From Gibbula magus (Eukaryota; Mollusca; Gastropoda; Trochida; Trochidae): 64,000 nucleotides of DNA. Shown one piece after another: positions 61,314 to 64,000 of this stretch. The stretch's first letter is position 1. Each line of letters starts with the position of its first letter. Location: positions 16,691,266 to 16,755,265 of the forward strand of contig OW388300.1 in the NCBI GenBank assembly GCA_936450465.1, written 5' to 3'. The position numbers were made by a program, and so were the translations under genes. Below the pieces are notes generated by a model, which was not told the DNA's origin, did no database searches, and worked only from the letters and a program-made list of their open reading frames with translations.

Positions 61314-61419
61314 GAAGGAAACAGTTAATACCAATGTAATTATGTTGTTTTAAGTAACAAGCTACAAGACACTTGTTACTTAAAACAACATAATTACTTT
61401 GGTATTAACTGTTTCCTTC
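61314..61419. repeat. 48-bp near-perfect hairpin
   Basis: Arms 61314-61361 and 61372-61419 pair with one mismatch around a 10-nt loop (CTACAAGACA). The left arm starts GAAGGAAACAGTTAATACC. It sits inside the Mutator-like remnant, so it may be a nested MITE. Confidence 0.9.
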
Positions 61420-61599
61420 CTGTACCTTTGATGTTAAATGTGATGTTATGTGTGATAATCCTCTTTAATGACAAGATTATCAACACTAATCCTAATATAA
61501 TTCAAACTCAATTTCCTTCTAAAGTGTTTCCTTATATAAAAAGTGTTACTTTTTTTCCTGTTACTTTTTTTCCTGTTACTTTTTTCCTACATTCGGTTT

Positions 61600-61950
61600 A
61601 TCAACCCATCTGAAAAAATACAAGGATTTTATGATATTATATAGTAGAAATACATAGCTACGGTTCAGTGTGTCCAACGTCCCATATGTAGAACTAGAAA
61701 TCAAACAATCACGTGAATGTTGAAATTTAAATCACTGTGTTTTGGTGATGAAACTGTGAACTGAATCAACAAATTGTTGATTTTGATTATGCGAAAGTTC
61801 TTTGTTTCCGTACAAATTGGTACAAAGTATGTATAAGGGTATAATATACAAATAATATGCCTGTGAAATACGGGTTAACTTGCTTGCTGGTTTCGCTGTT
61901 ATCATACATCTCACTTCCTTACTTGCCCTTATTATGACTTTATAAGATCA
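61600..61950. other. No gene recognised
   Basis: AT-rich unique sequence between the Mutator-like remnant and the TA tract. Confidence 0.5.
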
Positions 61951-61954
61951 GTTA

Positions 61955-62044
61955 AATATATATATATATATATATACATTTATATATATATATAAATGTA
62001 TATATATATATGTTTATTTATATAAATGTATATATATATATATT

Positions 62045-62086
<42 letters not shown>
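61955..62086 (+). repeat. (TA)n-rich imperfect microsatellite
   Basis: TA dinucleotides with scattered TACATT and TATTTA interruptions. It directly precedes a minus-oriented LINE tail at 62090. Confidence 0.9.
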
Positions 62087-62089
<3 letters not shown>

Positions 62090-62090
<1 letters not shown>

Positions 62091-62180
62091 GTTTAAACAT
62101 ATTTTTATTTCCAAAAAGAAATCTGGATTGGCGAACAAGCCATAGGCTTATTTCAACGCCGCTCCAGTACAATGGAAGCA
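62090..62180 (-). repeat. LINE 3' tail, minus orientation
   Basis: GGTTTAAACATATTTTTATT, GATTGGCGAACAAGCC and AACGCCGCTCC, the same family as 60205-60290. A partial copy lies near 62548 (GGTTTAAACAAATTTTTATT). Confidence 0.7.
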
Positions 62181-62940
62181 AAAGCTGGACGCAGAAACAA
62201 GTCACTGAAATAAGGTAGACTTAAAACAAGAAAAAGCCTTTACAATTTTTGTGTAACGGTTGATCACTGATTTTGTACATTGATCTTGGATTACAAATTG
62301 TACTTAGTTATATTTTGTGGAGCGGCACTACATAAGCCAATAAGCCAAAGTATCATCCTTTCAGTGCATTACTATTTTACCTAAATACCTAACTAATTTC
62401 CTTGTGAAGTCAAATGTTGTAAATTACTGTTATTCTATTACATGTATTCACCTTTATTTAATGTTGTGCTTTCTCAGTTTTGATGAATGAATTTGTATTA
62501 CATGTATTATATACTGGAGAGGTATTTATAAAGGTGTAATGTATGTGGTTTAAACAAATTTTTATTCGTGAAGAATGTGGTTTAAGTAAAAAGCAAACTG
62601 TTACTCGTATTAATACCTCACAAGTACATACATACATTAACAAACACACGAGAACTGGACATAAAAACAACCAGCTATAGCATAATCATATGGTTAAACG
62701 CAATATTATTCAATAAAGAATCCGTGGACATGATTGTTGTTTATGAACATTCTCTTCATGTGTAATGTATGCATTCATTCTGCTTCGAATCACTACCCGC
62801 TCATACGTTTTATGTATCAACATGTATAAATTACTCAATATGTATGACACATTAATAAACACTATATCTGGTCTTTGAAGGGCATATAGAAGTGGTATAC
62901 ATAAGAACAGGAAGATTTGCTGGATAACAACTTCTTTAAT
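62181..62940. other. No gene recognised
   Basis: AT-rich, apart from the partial LINE tail near 62548. Short frames are unrecognised. Confidence 0.5.
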
Positions 62941-62995
62941 GTGAAAATACACGACGTTTCGGAGTACATACTCACTCCTTCATCAGGTGGAATGT
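62920..62995 (-). ncRNA. Best-preserved hammerhead-like motif, PLE 3' tail
   Basis: On the minus strand CAC (62987-62989), CTGATGA (62980-62986), an A, helix II GGAGT…ACTCC (62974-62978 with 62961-62965), GAAACGTC (62953-62960) and GTG (62950-62952) follow in order. CAC and GTG can pair as the start of helix I next to the predicted cleavage site after GTC. ACGT within the second box is self-complementary, giving helix III only in a dimer. The tail TTCACATTAAAGAAGTTGTT-ATCCAG matches the PLE tail at 5981-6017. The extra A before helix II is a departure from the usual core. Confidence 0.55.
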
Positions 62996-62999
62996 AAGG

Positions 63000-63770
63000 A
63001 AATAACAAAATGTGGTACATTTATATAGCAAACAAAACAATGGTGAGGAAACTCAATCAGGGAGATTAACAAGCAGGAGAATTGTGTACAATGGGGATTT
63101 GTAATAAAAACATGAAGCATGAGAATGATGAGGATTTGCAGTACAAACATGAATGGGAGTAAGTAGATAAATGTAAATAAACACACATGATGAAACGAGG
63201 GAGGCCAATTGGCTTTATTGAAATTGTTAAGGCTAAACACTATATCTCTTCTCATTCTGAGTGATACGCTCAGGGTGCATTCATCCATAACGAGGCTACT
63301 GGTCTCGCAGTTTGCATTCCCGGCTTAGAACCTTTTGATCAAAGGGGATCACAGGAGGAGGGCTAATTAGTGTCACAGTGTGTATCCACTGCGATGAGTG
63401 AACTGTCTTTCCACTTACCTGGCCTAATCGACCTGTGTAATAAATTACACCTCGCTTGTCTTACATCTTTTGTTTGGAGGGGATTTAGCTATATTCTGTT
63501 TCTCACTCGAACCACTTAGTAAGACAAAGAGAACTTTTGGTTGGAATAAAAACAAAATAAATAACATTGCACAGGATTATATAAATGCCAGAACCCAGAA
63601 AACAAATTTAGCATAAAAAAGCAAGATGTGCCCCAAAGAATTTCATGCAAATATCGCATGATTGACAAAATAATTTTGAATTGATGAATTTTCAAATAGA
63701 AAACAACCATTTCAAACATTTAGCTCATCTTTTAAACATATTTTTAAAATTATCATTCCAACCAATAATG
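63000..63770. other. No gene recognised (probable PLE-derived on minus strand)
   Basis: If the tail at 62920-62995 belongs to a PLE, its body would lie here on the minus strand, but I see no GIY-YIG or RT motif. It may be a truncated or tail-only copy. Confidence 0.4.
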
Positions 63771-63779
63771 AACTAAAAC

Positions 63780-63926
63780 TTTACTGAAGTTTCAAAAGAA
63801 GAAATTGATGAATACCTTAAAACTCATAAACACGACATTATCATCTTCTCGGATGCTGCAGCTAATAAACAAAACGTAACTGCCATAGGCAATTACTCAA
63901 AAAATCTAAATCCAACTAAACAATAA
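63780..63926 (+). pseudogene. Possible LINE RNase H-domain relic
   Basis: The frame from 63780 reads FTEVSKEEIDEYLKTHKHDI and then IIFSDAAANKQNVTAIGNYS, ending at TAA 63924-63926. D-I-x-I-F-S-D-A/G at the end of a beta strand resembles the first catalytic strand (I-F/Y-T-D-G-S) of LINE RNase H domains, with GS replaced by AA. The evidence is one short motif close to the window edge. Confidence 0.3.
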
Positions 63927-64000
63927 AACAACTCGAGATAGGGAAAGGATATATGTAATTGGGAAATCTCTGGCATACTCAAATAAGAAAATATCAATCA

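Larger units (their letters stand above)
60744..61587 (-). mobile_element. Mutator-like element remnant with GGAAAAAAAGTAACA ends
   Basis: Tandem copies of GGAAAAAAAGTAACA fill the left end (60744-60842), and inverted copies fill the right end (about 61546-61587). Between them, on the minus strand, lies the C-terminal part of a transposase (see 60914-61240). The long hairpin at 61314-61419 separates the transposase piece from the right end. The element is ~844 bp, far too short for an autonomous MULE. Confidence 0.75.

Noticed and set aside
1..64000. Bacterial-type features (operons, CRISPR, attachment sites)
   Set aside because: Composition, LINE/SINE content and Pol III boxes show animal DNA; tandem repeats seen here lack the spacer structure of CRISPR arrays.

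Overview
This window looks like gene-poor, AT-rich animal DNA made almost entirely of mobile elements and their decay products. I found no host gene I could defend. Spliced-gene organisation, operons, ribosome-binding sites and CRISPR arrays are not visible. SINE tails of the type GGCGTTAAAC-AATAACTCACTCACTC and the mix of CR1/L2-like LINEs, Penelope-like elements (PLEs), Mutator-like and PIF/Harbinger-like elements suggest a marine mollusc, possibly a vetigastropod. That placement is an inference from pattern memory, not from a search.

The left half is dominated by a large direct segmental duplication. Copy A (about 1-20450, possibly extending left of the window) and copy B (about 23325-34975) are collinear and clearly homologous. 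Each was later interrupted by different insertions. Copy A gained a 3.4-kb element with ~480-bp inverted ends that encloses a Penelope-like retroelement (3131-6558), a Rex1/CR1-like LINE fragment (about 11063-11885), and an almost complete LINE (14496-19632). Copy B gained a foldback element (28178-28321), a 787-bp insertion with 10-bp target duplications (29387-30173), a tRNA-derived SINE (30204-30484) and a TTAA-flanked MITE (32063-32619). Because each copy shows the unoccupied site of the other's insertions, these events can be ordered relative to the duplication.

The LINE at 14496-19632 is the centrepiece. It has an 8-bp target duplication, a 5' end carrying a YY1-like AAGATGGCGGC motif, an ORF1 with coiled coil and RNA-binding region, and an ORF2 with endonuclease, reverse transcriptase (FADD) and a C-terminal Cys/His motif. 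A perfect 2A ribosome-skipping motif (DVESNPGP) follows a hydrophobic leader at the start of ORF2. A single in-frame TAG splits ORF2 before its C-terminal segment.

The right half (35-64 kb) holds two arrays of an 11-bp minisatellite that share a 25-bp flank in opposite relative orientation. It also holds many LINE C-terminal fragments, recurring LINE 3' tails that often meet tail-to-tail, and SINEs. Several hammerhead-like motifs belong to Penelope-like 3' ends. Two non-autonomous DNA elements have tandemly repeated inverted ends; one of them (60744-61587) keeps a fragment of a Mutator-like transposase. Coordinates of decayed elements are approximate, and all family names come from motif recognition by eye.
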